Assembly (NCBI GenBank): GCA_963805325.1
Contig: CAWDTS010000015.1
Coordinates: forward strand, 264,408 to 328,407
Source of the DNA: DASWJZ01 sp963805325
GTDB lineage: Bacteria > Pseudomonadota > Alphaproteobacteria > Rhizobiales > Afifellaceae
Length of the DNA stretch: 64,000 bases
Direction of reading: 5' to 3'
The translations under genes and the position numbers were made by a program. The notes beneath the pieces are model-generated. The model made no database searches. It worked only from the letters and a program-made list of their open reading frames with translations, and was not told where the DNA came from. Below are positions 44,692 through 54,434 of the stretch, one piece after another. The first letter of the stretch is position 1; each line of letters opens with the position of its first letter.

Positions 44692-45759
44692 TTACTGGCA
44701 GGCCGCGGGCGCGTTGCTCGTCACTCCGTCACAGAGCTCGGATTTTGAGATCCAGTTCGCGTCCACGACCTCGTTGAGGTTGTCACGCGTGATGGCGATC
44801 GGATTCAGCAAGAGCGCCGGCTGATCCTTGCCGCTTTCCGTCACGAAGGTCGTCGCCCCGGAGACCTCGCTTGGCTTTTTGCCGGAGGCGAGCTCGATCG
44901 CAGCCTTCGCCGCGGCCGCGCCGAGCAGCATGGAGTTCTTCCAGATCGACACGGTCTGCTGACCCTTGGCAATGCGGTTGAGCGCGGCCTTGTCGCCGTC
45001 CTGTCCGGACAGCGGAATGCCGAGCATCGACTGCGAGGCGAGCGCCGCGGCGACACCGCCAGCCATGCCGTCGTTCATCGCCAGCACGGCATCGACCTTG
45101 TTATTCTGCTGCGTGAGAATCTGCTCCATCGTCGACTGGGCAAGGTCGGGCTTCCAATCCTGGATGTTCTGCTGGGCCACGATCTTGATCGCTCCCTTGT
45201 CGATCAGCGGCTGCAGCACCTGCATCTGACCTTCGCGAAAAATCTTGACGATCGGATGAGACGCATCGCCTTCGATCAGCACCCAGTTGCCGTCAGCCTT
45301 CACTTTCACCATCGCGGCCGCCATCAGATGGCCGACGGCGACGTTGTCAAAGCTCGCGAACAACGCGTCCGGCGAATCGATCGGCGCGTCGTATGCGATA
45401 ACGGGAATGCCCGCGCTCTTGGCCGCGTCGAGCGCCGGCAAGATCGCCTTGGAATCCTGAGCGAGGATGATCAGCACGTCGCAATGCGACGCGATGAGAT
45501 TCTCGACGTCGGTCAGCTGCTTCTGCGGATCGGACTGCGCGTCCGCGCTGGCATAGGTGTAGCCGGCCGGATCGAGAACCGATTTGATGCCGGCTTCGTC
45601 GATCCGCCAGCGCTCCTCCTGGAAGTGCCGCCAGCTGACGCATATCCGCTTGCCGTCCGCGGCGGCAGCGGGGGTCGCCACGCCGAAGCTCCCCACAGCG
45701 ATCACAACGGCCGCAGCGCAAGCCGCTGTCATCGCGCCAAACATGCGACTGAACCTCAT
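44692..45759 (-). CDS. periplasmic sugar-binding protein
   Basis: A 355-residue LacI-like periplasmic binding protein (XylF/RbsB type). A signal peptide ends near PAAAADG. KRICVSWRHFQEERWRIDEAGI, SHCDVLIILAQDSKAI and VDAVLAMNDGMAGGVAAAL are the family landmarks. It is the first gene of the minus-strand sugar ABC operon and lies downstream of the DeoR gene, which is transcribed in the same direction. Confidence 0.92.
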   Translation of the reverse strand: MRFSRMFGAMTAACAAAVVIAVGSFGVATPAAAADGKRICVSWRHFQEERWRIDEAGIKSVLDPAGYTYASADAQSDPQKQLTDVENLIASHCDVLIILAQDSKAILPALDAAKSAGIPVIAYDAPIDSPDALFASFDNVAVGHLMAAAMVKVKADGNWVLIEGDASHPIVKIFREGQMQVLQPLIDKGAIKIVAQQNIQDWKPDLAQSTMEQILTQQNNKVDAVLAMNDGMAGGVAAALASQSMLGIPLSGQDGDKAALNRIAKGQQTVSIWKNSMLLGAAAAKAAIELASGKKPSEVSGATTFVTESGKDQPALLLNPIAITRDNLNEVVDANWISKSELCDGVTSNAPAACQ

Positions 45760-45896
45760 CGTCTCTTCCTCCGGTTCTTCTGCCGTGACGTGCGTGCACG
45801 GCTACGCGGCCACTATTGGCACATTTTGAACAGGAATGAAACATGATGATAGATCAGGGCGGGCCTGCCGACGCAGCGCAGGCCCGCTGCCTCGGC

Positions 45897-46721
45897 CTAG
45901 GAGCGGGCCGGCGCGTCGTCCACGTCGACCACGATGACCTCGACCCCGGCGTCCGCCAGGGCCTGCTCCTGCGACGCTTCGATGCCGGAGTCGGTAATGA
46001 TGGTGTTGATCTCGCTGACGCTCGCCACGTCGCAGAACGCCGGGTGACCGAACTTCGACGAATCGGCGAGCACGACAACCCGGGACGAATTGGCGATCAT
46101 ACGCCGCTTCATGGCCGCCAGGTCGATCGACGTCTCGGAAAGGCGTTCGCCGTAGAGCGAATGGATGCCGATAAGCGCGATGTCGACGTGGATCGAGCTC
46201 AGGAACGACAGACCGGGATCGCCGATCAGAGTGAGCGAGCCATAGCGGTTCGTGCCGCCGAGCACGACGACGTGCAGCGCATCGGATTCGGCGAGCACAG
46301 CGGCTGTCCCGATGTCGTTGGTGCAGGCAGTGAGGCGTATCTTGCGTGCGACGACGGCTTTTGCTGCCTCCAGCACGGTTGAACTCAAGTCGAAGATGAT
46401 GCTCTGCCCCGCCTCAAGCAGCTCGACGGCCCGAGCGCCGATCGCCGCCTTTGCGCCGGAGGCGATCCTGGCGCTGATCTCGCGTCGCGGCTCGAAGGTC
46501 GTCGCCGTGCGCTCGAGCAGCATCGCGCCGCCGTGGCTGCGGGTGATATATCCGCCGTCGGTGAGGAAATCGAGGTCGCGCCGGATGGTCGACGACGAAA
46601 CGCCGATGGTCTGCGCGAGCGAGACGATCGACGCACCCCCGTGGCGGCGCAGATGCTCCAGCACCAATGCGCGGCGCTGCGCTGCGATCATCGAGGAACC
46701 CTCTGGGACGGGCATGGCCAT
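45897..46721 (-). CDS. DeoR-family transcriptional regulator
   Basis: A 274-residue repressor-type regulator. The N-terminal helix-turn-helix reads IVSLAQTIGVSSSTIRRDLDFL, followed by TRSHGGAML, the DeoR hallmark. The C-terminal DeoRC domain senses a phosphorylated sugar (VVLADSSKFG). It sits between the sugar ABC operon and the divergent kinase-pdxA-ldh operon and probably represses both. An inner ATG (11th codon, MIAAQRR) is an alternative start. Confidence 0.9.
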   Translation of the reverse strand: MAMPVPEGSSMIAAQRRALVLEHLRRHGGASIVSLAQTIGVSSSTIRRDLDFLTDGGYITRSHGGAMLLERTATTFEPRREISARIASGAKAAIGARAVELLEAGQSIIFDLSSTVLEAAKAVVARKIRLTACTNDIGTAAVLAESDALHVVVLGGTNRYGSLTLIGDPGLSFLSSIHVDIALIGIHSLYGERLSETSIDLAAMKRRMIANSSRVVVLADSSKFGHPAFCDVASVSEINTIITDSGIEASQEQALADAGVEVIVVDVDDAPARS

Positions 46722-46934
46722 TCTTGAACTGCTCGGTCTGCCGCGCGAGACACTGGCTGCGGCTCAATTGCATAGCTTTTGCGAAATCTGCAAGCAGCGG
46801 TCGTCCGCGCGGCCGGACAAACTTGCGTCAGGGTCTAGCAATCTGTATCAGAATATTCCAAGAATGATTTTCCATCCGTCTGGCAGGCGTGCGGCAAGCG
46901 CGAAGAACGGTCGGTTGGGAGGGAGTGAGCCCGC

Positions 46935-48041
46935 TTGACGGGAAGGGTGGCGATCCTGGCAGACGATCTCAGTGGAGCACTGGACACGGCGGCCGCATTT
47001 GCGACGCCGCGGGCGTCGATCCCGGTGTTCTGGAACCCGCATGCGGCGCCCGCCGCCGGCAGCTTCGCCCTCGACAGTGAAACGCGCGACGTCGGCTCAA
47101 GCGACGCGCGCACAAAGGTGCTCGACCACCTGCCGGAAGCGCTGAAACGTCAGATCGTCTACAAGAAGATCAACTCGCAATTGCGCGGCAACACGGTCGC
47201 GGAGATCGCGGCCTGCACCGACAGCGGACATTTCGGCAGCGTCGTCGTCGCGCCGGCCTTTCCCGCTCAGAACCGCATCACGCGCGGTGGAACGCAGTTC
47301 GTTGCAACCGAAGCCGGGTGGGTTCCACTCTACCCCTCTTTGCTCGACAGCCTGCAACAATGCACCTCCGCGCCCCGCAGCATCGGACGCGGAGAACCGA
47401 TCACTGGCGGCGGCGTGTTCGTCTGTGATGCAGAGGATGAGCACGACCTTGCGACCATCGCGCATTCGGCTTCCGCTCTCGATGAGCCGGTGCTGTGGTG
47501 CGGATCGGCAGGTCTTGGACGCGCATTGGCCGGACCGCCTGCGACGGTCGCTCTGCCTGACGCCCTGCCCGTTCTGGCAGTTACCGCCAGTCGGCATCCG
47601 GTGTCGCTCGCCCAGTTCGATCGGCTCGCAAGTGCCGCGCCGGAAACGGTTGTCGAGATCGCCTCGCCCGCATCGACAGCAATTGCGAAGGCCGCCCGCG
47701 GCCTCGCCAGGCACAATCGGGCTGCATTGCGGTTCAACATGCCGGAAACGGATCGCGCCTCGGCGAGCGCCTTCGTTCAGGCAACCTGCGATGAGCTCGT
47801 CCGGACCGTTGTTCAGCCGGGCCTCTTGATCGTCGCAGGCGGCGACACGTTGATGCATCTCGTGCGGGCGCTCGGCGCGACGCGGCTCGACACGCTCGGC
47901 GAATGGCGTCCGGGCATTGCGCTTTCGAGAATGCCCGACGGCCTCTGGGGCGGAACCTCCGTGCTTTCGAAGTCGGGGGCCTTCGGCGACGAGCGGATGC
48001 TGCTCGACATCTTTGGAATGACGATGGAGCGATCCCGGTGA
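46935..48041 (+). CDS. four-carbon acid sugar kinase family (DUF1537) protein
   Basis: A 368-residue kinase of the DUF1537 family, whose studied members (OtnK, DtnK) phosphorylate D-erythronate, L-threonate or D-threonate. The N-terminal VAILADDLSGALDTAAAF is the substrate-binding signature, with KKINSQLRGNTVAEI next. The C-terminal domain carries LIVAGGDTLMHLVRALGA and the FGDERMLLDI ATP-binding end. A TTG start is used. It overlaps the pdxA GTG by four bases. A DtnK/PdxA2 pair converts D-threonate to dihydroxyacetone phosphate, which fits here. Confidence 0.88.
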   Translation: MTGRVAILADDLSGALDTAAAFATPRASIPVFWNPHAAPAAGSFALDSETRDVGSSDARTKVLDHLPEALKRQIVYKKINSQLRGNTVAEIAACTDSGHFGSVVVAPAFPAQNRITRGGTQFVATEAGWVPLYPSLLDSLQQCTSAPRSIGRGEPITGGGVFVCDAEDEHDLATIAHSASALDEPVLWCGSAGLGRALAGPPATVALPDALPVLAVTASRHPVSLAQFDRLASAAPETVVEIASPASTAIAKAARGLARHNRAALRFNMPETDRASASAFVQATCDELVRTVVQPGLLIVAGGDTLMHLVRALGATRLDTLGEWRPGIALSRMPDGLWGGTSVLSKSGAFGDERMLLDIFGMTMERSR

Positions 48042-49082
48042 GCGGCTACGGGACGATCGGAATCACGATGGGCGATCCCGCCGGGAATCGGCCCCGAGAT
48101 CACGTTGAAGGCGCTTCAAGTTCTGTCGGCAAAAGGCAGCATCAGGGGCGTTCGGACGATTGTCTACGGAACCAGAAGTATCATGGAAGAGGCCGCGAAG
48201 GCGCTCGGCTCGCCGGCCCGTTTCACGGCTCCGGATGCGGAGGCTACGTGGCCCGACCAGCCCTTTGTCGAAACCGCCCGCGCCGCTTCGCCGATTCCGG
48301 TAGGCACCGTGACCGCCGAGGCGGGACGATTGGCTTTCGCCGCGATTGAGCACGCCATCCGCGACGCCATGGATGGCAAGATTGCAGCCATCGTCACCGG
48401 GCCGATCTCCAAGGAGGCCATCAATCTCGCTGGCTACCCCTATGCCGGACACACGGAGATTCTGGCCGACCTCGCCAAGAGCCCCGGCACCTGCATGATG
48501 CTCGCGCACGGCAATCTGCGCGTCTCGCATGTTTCAACACACGTCGCGCTCTCGAAGGTTCCTGCGCTGGTGACGCCGGCACGGCTCACCCGCGTCGTCG
48601 AGGTGACGCAGCGCGCGCTTCTCGATTTTGGCATCGAACGGCCGCGTATCGGTATCGCAGCGCTCAACCCGCATGCCGGTGAAGGCGGGTTGTTTGGCCA
48701 CGAAGAGGCCGAGGTCATCACGCCGACGGTGACGGCACTCCGCGCAAAGGGTTTCGACGTCACCGGGCCGCTGGCCGGGGACACGATCTTCGTGCGGGCG
48801 CTTGGCGGCGAGTTCGACGCGGTCGTGGCCATGTTCCACGATCAGGGGCACATCCCCGTCAAGCTGCTCGGCTTCAAGATCGATCAGGCCATCGGCCGAT
48901 GGACGTCCCTCAACGGCGTCAATATCACGCTCGGTCTGCCCTTCGTCCGCACGTCGGTTGATCACGGCACCGCGTTCGACATCAGCGGCCTCGGGACAGC
49001 GTCCGAGCAAAGCATGGCAGAGGCAATTGAAATGGGACTGCAGATGATCCGTTCCCGCCAACACTCAGCGGCTAAGGTCTAA
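48038..49082 (+). CDS. pdxA: PdxA-family 4-phospho-hydroxyacid dehydrogenase, one frameshift
   Basis: About 347 residues when joined. The GTG at 48038 overlaps the kinase stop. The N-terminus reads TIGITMGDPAG, then shifts +1 at AA 48086-48087. Dropping one A gives GIGPEITLKALQVL, the expected family sequence. Downstream hallmarks are VTGPISKEAINLAGYPYAGHTE, the metal-binding ALNPHAGEGGLFGHEE and FHDQGHIPVKLLG. PdxA makes 2-amino-3-oxo-4-phosphooxybutyrate in vitamin B6 synthesis. The paralogue PdxA2 acts on D-threonate 4-phosphate, the better guess beside a DUF1537 kinase. Confidence 0.88.
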
Positions 49083-49086
49083 CGCC

Positions 49087-50177
49087 TTGCCGCCCGCACA
49101 GAGCCGGCAAGCGTCAGCCGATCATCCGCCGATCGCCGCGGAACACCTTGTCGCCATCGGCAAAGAGATATTCGAAGCTGCCGGCTCCGAACGCCGGAGA
49201 AGCGGAGATCGTTGCTCGCCATCTGGTCGAGGCGAACCTCGTCGGTCATGATTCTTCACGGCGCCATTCGCATCAAGAAATACGTCGGCTGGGCAGAAGC
49301 CGGTCAGGTCCTTGCCAACCGTCATGCGACAATCGTCGCGGACAAGGGCGTCAACCTTCTGCTCGACGGCGGCTTCGGCTACGGCCAGGTGATCGGACGC
49401 GAGGCGATGGACCTTGCCGCAGCCCGCGCCGCCGAGCACGGCTTCGCTGTCGTCGCGATCCGTAATGCCGGCCACCTCGGGCGCATCGGCGCCTGGGCGG
49501 AACAATTGGCCGCCGCCAATCTCGTCTCCTACCACTTCGTCAATACATCCGGCTTCGGCATCCTGGTCGCCCCGCACGGCGGCCGAGACCGGCGCCTGTC
49601 GGCAAATCCAATCGCCGCAGGCGCGCCGACGAAGAACGGTCCGCCGATCATTCTCGATATCGCGACCTCGTCGGTTGCCGAAGGCAAGATCCAGGTTGCG
49701 CGAAACAAGGGCGAGAAGATCGCGCCCGGAAATATCCTCGACGGAGCCGGCCGGCCAACCACCGATCCCGAAGCCTTCTATGCCGATGTCCCGGGCGCGA
49801 TCCTCCCCTTCGGCGGCCACAAGGGCTCGGGCCTGTCGCTGTTTTGCGAGATCATCGCCGGGTCGCTTACAGGCGGCTACAGCAGCCACCCCGACTCCCC
49901 GACCGCAAAGCGGCTGGTCAACAACATGGTGACCATCGCCTTCGACCCGGCCGGATTCGCCGGAGCCGATTTCTTCTTCGCCGATCTCGATCGCCTGATT
50001 GCATGGACCAAGGCCTCGCCGCCCGTCGAGCCAGGCGGCTCCGTGCTGTTGCCCGGTGACATCGAGCGGCGCACACGGCTTGACCGCGAAGCCAATGGCA
50101 TCCCGCTCGATGCGGAGACACGCGCACAGATCGTTTCGGCGGGTAAATCCGTCGGCGTCACGGTCGACGGCCTTTAG
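49087..50177 (+). CDS. Ldh-family (malate/L-lactate-type) NAD(P) oxidoreductase, two frameshifts
   Basis: About 362 residues when joined. A TTG at 49087, five bases after the pdxA stop, opens a frame reading EHLVAIGKEIFEAAGS. One +1 shift near 49187-49188 leads to NAGEAEIVARHLVEANLVGHDS. A second near 49255-49256 leads to HGAIRIKKYVGWAEAG, and the rest is continuous. Family marks are VAIRNAGHLGRIGAWAEQ, KGEKIAPGNILDG and FGGHKGSGLSLFCEII. These enzymes reduce or oxidise 2-keto/2-hydroxy acids (malate, ureidoglycolate and others). In this operon a sugar-acid substrate is likely. Confidence 0.82.
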
Positions 50178-50196
50178 GCCGGCTTGAGGACAAGCA

Positions 50197-50968
50197 ATGC
50201 GCGCCAATCCGGTCCGAGCGAAACTTAAGGCAGGCAAGACTGTCTACGGGACATTCGCCGTCGAGTTCTTCACGCCCGGCATTTGCCAGATCGCCGCTAA
50301 CGCGGGTGCCGAATTCATCCTCTTCGACATGGAGCACGGCGGTGTCGGCATCGACACGCTGAAGGCGCAGTTCGCTTTCGCACGCGGAATCGGAATCGTG
50401 CCGTTCGCCCGGGTTCCAGCTTTGCAGTATCACCTCGTAGCCACCGTGCTCGACGCCGGGGCCATGGGAATCATGGTCCCGATGATCGAGACCCGCGCGC
50501 AGGCCGAAGACCTGGCGGCATGGTGCCGCTATCGTCCCGAAGGGCGGCGCGGCATCGGCTTCGGCGCCGGGCACGACGACTATCAGCGCGGCAATGTCGT
50601 CTCCAAGATGCGCGCCGCGAACGAGCGCACGCTCGTGATCGCGCTCGTCGAAAGCGCAATCGGGATTTCCAACATCGACGAGATCGCCGCGGTCGAAGGC
50701 GTCGATGTCTGCTGGCTTGGGCACTACGACCTCACCGAACTCGATGGGCATCCCCGGTGCGTTCGATCGACCGGAGTTCGCCGACGCCGTGCGTCGCCTC
50801 GTGGCCGCCTGCGCCGCGCACGACAAGGCCGCCGGATTCCTCCCAACTTCGGTGGAGATGGCGCGCGAATGGCGGAACAGGGGATTTCGCTGCCTCGCCT
50901 ACGGCACCGACGCCGGTCTCCTGCAGGGCGCTCTGAGCGACGCGCTCGGCAGTCTCCGCGAGCCTTAA
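50197..50968 (+). CDS. HpcH/HpaI class II aldolase family protein, one frameshift
   Basis: About 256 residues when joined, the normal length. FILFDMEHGG near residue 45 and MVPMIETRAQAE provide the metal-site glutamates and aspartates; the substrate arginine is in the RRGIGFGAGHDDY region. A +1 shift at CC 50735-50736 breaks GHYDLTNSMGIPG. Beyond it, GFLPTSVEMAREW and YGTDAGLLQGAL finish the fold. The family retro-aldol cleaves 4-hydroxy-2-oxo acids to pyruvate and an aldehyde. It ends the sugar-acid operon. Confidence 0.85.
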
Positions 50969-51301
50969 AAGGGACAAGCGCGCGGCCGACGATACCACTC
51001 TGGCACCGGCAGGCTGCCCGCATCGACCGATGAGGTCGCGTCGCTTCTGCGCCGTCCCGCTGCGCCAAACACTTGCAGTCGATATCACGAACCGCCGCTC
51101 GGGGCCCCTCGTCGCAATGCTTTGGTGGGTATCGCATCCCATCACGTTCAAATTCCGAGCAGACTATTTCATATTATCGCAAACAGTGTCATTGTTCGCC
51201 GGCTCGCGATCTGCCCCGCAGCTCGCGAACATGACCCTCTCCGCGGTCGCGGAGGTCCGGTCGGGCAAAAGCACAAGAGACCGCTTCAGGGAGAGAACCT
51301 A
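50969..51301. other. 333-base intergenic region before the carbohydrate ABC operon
   Basis: It separates the HpaI-type gene from the next operon. An AT-rich stretch at about 51155-51195 is the likely promoter zone, but I could not place confident -35/-10 boxes. GGGAGAG precedes the start at 51302. No gene or perfect palindrome is seen. Confidence 0.4.
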
Positions 51302-52621
51302 ATGACCCAGAAATCGGATAGGACAAGTACGCCTTCGCGCGGCTTGACGCGCCGCAAGCTCCTTTCGGGCGCCGCCGGCATTGGGGCCGGCCTCATCGGC
51401 TCCAGCACGTTCGCGCCGTTCGTCTCGCGCGCCAGCGCGGACAGCAAATCCATCAATGTCCTGACCTTGGGCGAAGGCATCTTCGGCGAGCCCTTCGTGA
51501 AGCTTGCGGGCGAGTTCACCGCCGCCACAGGCATCAAGGTCAACAACGTCACGATGGGTTACAACGAGGCGATGCAGAAGGACGCCGCCGTCTTCGCTGC
51601 GCAAAGCCCCGAGCTCGACGTGCTCGAGGTCGACTACATGTTCCTCAAGGGCTTCGCCAAGGCCGGGCACCTTGCGCCGCTCGACGACGGACTGGTCCCG
51701 GCTGACGAGATCAACGACTATTTTTCCGACATACCTGCCACCCTCAAGGACGTCTGGAGCCTCGACGGCAAGACCTACGGGATGGCGACGATCGGCAACT
51801 GCCAGAACTTCATCTACAACGCCGCCCACCTGAAGGACGCCGGGCTCGCCCCGCCCGACACCTGGGACGACGTGCTGTCCTCCGCGCAGAAGTTGGTCGA
51901 TCCCGCCAAGAACCGCTACGGCTTCGTTGCCGGAACCGAGCGGTTGACCAAGGCGGTGCTGGTCTGGCTTCCGATCGCGTGGGCGAACGGCGGCGAGCTG
52001 TTCGACGACACGTGGCACCCGGTCTTCAACTCCGCGGCCGGCGTCGATTCGCTGAGCTTCCTCCTGGAGCTCATGAAGACGATGCCTCCGGGCGGCGGCG
52101 CCTATACCGAGAGCGATGAGGTGAAGGCTCTCGCGACCGGACTTGCGAGCCTCGATCCCGTCTCCTGGATTCCGGATTCGATCAAGACGGCGGATGCGCA
52201 AACGAAACCGCAGCTCGCCACCAAGGTCGCCCCGCAAGGCGCCAAGCGACGCGCTCCGGTTCTGGGCGGCATCGGGCTGACCGTGTCGAACTACTCGGCC
52301 AACAAGGAATCGGCCGCAGCCTACGTGGCGTGGTTCAATTCGCGCGACGTGCAGGCGAAGATGATCGTCCAGAACGGGGGACAGCCGTGCCGAATTTCGG
52401 CGTGGGAGGCGAATGCCTCGGCGCAGCCCTGGTTCCCCTCGCTCGCCGAGAACCTGAAGGTGGCAAAGTCGCTGCCGCAGGTTCCCGTATGGGGCCAGAT
52501 CGACGCCGCGATCAGCAAGCAGTTGACGGCCGCCTTCGCCGGAGAGATCGACTCGAAGACAGCGCTCGACCAGGCGGCCACCGCAGTCGGGCAGGTCATG
52601 CAAGACGCAGGCTACTACTAA
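51302..52621 (+). CDS. Tat-exported carbohydrate-binding protein (ABC family 1)
   Basis: A 439-residue family 1 extracellular sugar-binding protein. A twin-arginine signal (SRGLTRRKLLSGAAGIGAG) ends near SRASA. The mature sequence has INVLTLGEGIFGEPFVKLAGEF, WSLDGKTYGMATIGNCQNFIYN and LAPPDTWDDVL, typical of sugar-binding proteins. The frame stays open to 51122, but the ATG at 51302 starts the Tat signal after a GGGAGAG site. Two permease genes follow; no ATPase gene is in the cluster. Confidence 0.92.
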   Translation: MTQKSDRTSTPSRGLTRRKLLSGAAGIGAGLIGSSTFAPFVSRASADSKSINVLTLGEGIFGEPFVKLAGEFTAATGIKVNNVTMGYNEAMQKDAAVFAAQSPELDVLEVDYMFLKGFAKAGHLAPLDDGLVPADEINDYFSDIPATLKDVWSLDGKTYGMATIGNCQNFIYNAAHLKDAGLAPPDTWDDVLSSAQKLVDPAKNRYGFVAGTERLTKAVLVWLPIAWANGGELFDDTWHPVFNSAAGVDSLSFLLELMKTMPPGGGAYTESDEVKALATGLASLDPVSWIPDSIKTADAQTKPQLATKVAPQGAKRRAPVLGGIGLTVSNYSANKESAAAYVAWFNSRDVQAKMIVQNGGQPCRISAWEANASAQPWFPSLAENLKVAKSLPQVPVWGQIDAAISKQLTAAFAGEIDSKTALDQAATAVGQVMQDAGYY

Positions 52622-52683
52622 GGCGGAAGCCCAACCGCAGCCGAACCTATGACGACTCCCCCGTCTTCGCCGTCCACGCTTCC

Positions 52684-53598
52684 ATGACGCGCGTGGAAGC
52701 CTGGAGAAGACGGGGGGGCGACCAGAAGCTGGCGGCGCTTGCCTTCATGGCGCCGGCGATCGTTTCGCTCGTCGCGGTCTTCCTCTATCCGCTGGGCTAT
52801 TCATTCTGGATCAGCCTGCTGCGCTGGAATCTCATCTCTGGCGTCAAGCGCTGGGCCGGACTGCAGAACTACGCAAAGATCCTGACCGACCCCTCGATGC
52901 TGGAGACGATGCGGGTGACGCTCGTCTACTCGGCACTGTCGGTCGCGCTGGAATTGGGGCTCGGCCTTGCTCTGGCTGTCCTTGTTCGGGCGGGTCTGCA
53001 GCGGCGACTTCTCGCGTTTCCGGCGATCCGTGTTCTTGTGATGGCGCCGCTTCTGGTCGCGCCGCTTCTTTGGGCCTTCTACTTCCGCTCTTTCTTCAGT
53101 CCGCAATTCGGGCTTTTCAATCAGGTGCTCGCCAAGCTTGGCCTCCCCCCGATCCTGTGGGTGAACAGCTCCCACACCGCCCTCTACAGCCTTGTCGGCG
53201 CCGACGTCTGGCAGTGGACGCCGTTCATGTTCTCGATCCTCCTTGCCGGCCTCTTGTCTCTGCCGACCGACGTCGTGGAGGCCGCGCGCATGGACGGCGC
53301 GAACGGGTGGGTGATCTTTCGGCTGATCGAGCTTCCGATGCTGCGCCCGGTGCTTCTCGTGGCGCTCATCATGCGGTCGATCAATTCGCTGCGCTATCTC
53401 GACCTCGTTCTGGTCATCACGCAGGGCGGCCCGGGGACGAGCACCGAGATCCTCAACTATCTCGCCTACCGGGTTTCGTTCCAGGAATTCCAGGTCGGAC
53501 TGGGCGCGGCCTATGCGTTCATCGTTTTCCTGATGGTCCTCGCCGCTGCCGTCATCCTGCTCCGTAGCATGTGGAGAAGCGCTCATGCACACGGGTAA
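52684..53598 (+). CDS. carbohydrate ABC transporter permease 1 (MalF/UgpA type)
   Basis: A 304-residue inner-membrane permease with six or so hydrophobic segments. The coupling motif is EAARMDGANGWVIFRLIELPML, typical of the MalF/UgpA family. The ATG at 52684 precedes the first membrane span by about 20 residues. It overlaps the second permease gene by 14 bases. Confidence 0.92.
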   Translation: MTRVEAWRRRGGDQKLAALAFMAPAIVSLVAVFLYPLGYSFWISLLRWNLISGVKRWAGLQNYAKILTDPSMLETMRVTLVYSALSVALELGLGLALAVLVRAGLQRRLLAFPAIRVLVMAPLLVAPLLWAFYFRSFFSPQFGLFNQVLAKLGLPPILWVNSSHTALYSLVGADVWQWTPFMFSILLAGLLSLPTDVVEAARMDGANGWVIFRLIELPMLRPVLLVALIMRSINSLRYLDLVLVITQGGPGTSTEILNYLAYRVSFQEFQVGLGAAYAFIVFLMVLAAAVILLRSMWRSAHAHG

Positions 53599-54397
53599 AT
53601 GGCAAGGACAATTCCTCTACGCGGCCGGTTTTCTCGTCTGCGCGATCTTTCTATTCCCACCCTTCTGGGCGCTGCTGTCGGCGTTCATGCCGAGCAATCG
53701 CGTTGGCGGGCTGCTCGACTTCAGCACATTGAACCTCGACAATTTCCGCGAGGTCTTCGCGCAGCAGGCATTCTGGCGAAGCCTGCGCAACTCGGCGGTA
53801 GCCTCGTTGAGCGCGACCATCGCCTCGACGCTGCTGGCGATCCCCGCAGCCTATGGCCTCACCCGTTTCCGGATCGACTTCAAACGCCTCGCGCTCGCCA
53901 TTCTCGCGGTGCGCATGGTGCCGGGCATCGTGCTGGTTCTGCCCTTCTACATGATCTCGCGCCAGCTCCACCTGCTCAACTCGCTGTTCAGCCTGACGCT
54001 CACCTATCTGACCTTTACCCTGCCCTTCGCGATATGGATGATCAGCAGCTTCTTTGAATCGATCCCCTACGAGATCGAGGAGGCGGCGGCGCTCGACGGC
54101 GCCTCTCGCTGGATGACCTGTTGGCGCATCATCACGCCGATCGCGGGGCCGGCGATCCTCACCACCTCGGTGCTGAACTTCATCTTCTGCTGGAACGACT
54201 TCCTTTTCGCCCTCATCATGACGAGCCAGAATTCCCTGACGTTCCTGCCGCTCCTCTTGCGCTACGTGCTTCCGCAAGGGCCGCTTTACGGACAGATCTT
54301 TGCAGGCTCCACCATCTTCATCATCCCGCCGCTCCTTGCCCTCATCCTCATCCGTCACCGTCTGTCGGACGCCTTCGGCCTCGGAGCGTCCAGATGA
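53585..54397 (+). CDS. carbohydrate ABC transporter permease 2 (MalG/UgpE type)
   Basis: A 270-residue permease. The coupling motif EEAAALDGASRWMTCWRIITP is characteristic of the MalG/UgpE family, as is MVPGIVLVLPFYMISRQLHL. It forms a heterodimer with the upstream permease. The ATPase may be a shared MsiK/UgpC-type protein encoded elsewhere. Confidence 0.92.
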   Translation: MHTGKWQGQFLYAAGFLVCAIFLFPPFWALLSAFMPSNRVGGLLDFSTLNLDNFREVFAQQAFWRSLRNSAVASLSATIASTLLAIPAAYGLTRFRIDFKRLALAILAVRMVPGIVLVLPFYMISRQLHLLNSLFSLTLTYLTFTLPFAIWMISSFFESIPYEIEEAAALDGASRWMTCWRIITPIAGPAILTTSVLNFIFCWNDFLFALIMTSQNSLTFLPLLLRYVLPQGPLYGQIFAGSTIFIIPPLLALILIRHRLSDAFGLGASR

Positions 54398-54434
54398 GCC
54401 GTGCTATCCCGCAGAGACTCTTTGAGAGCACCCC

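Noticed and set aside
51299..52603. A 434-codon minus-strand frame opposite the carbohydrate-binding protein
   Set aside because: Fully antisense to a Tat-exported binding protein with family motifs; no homology signal.
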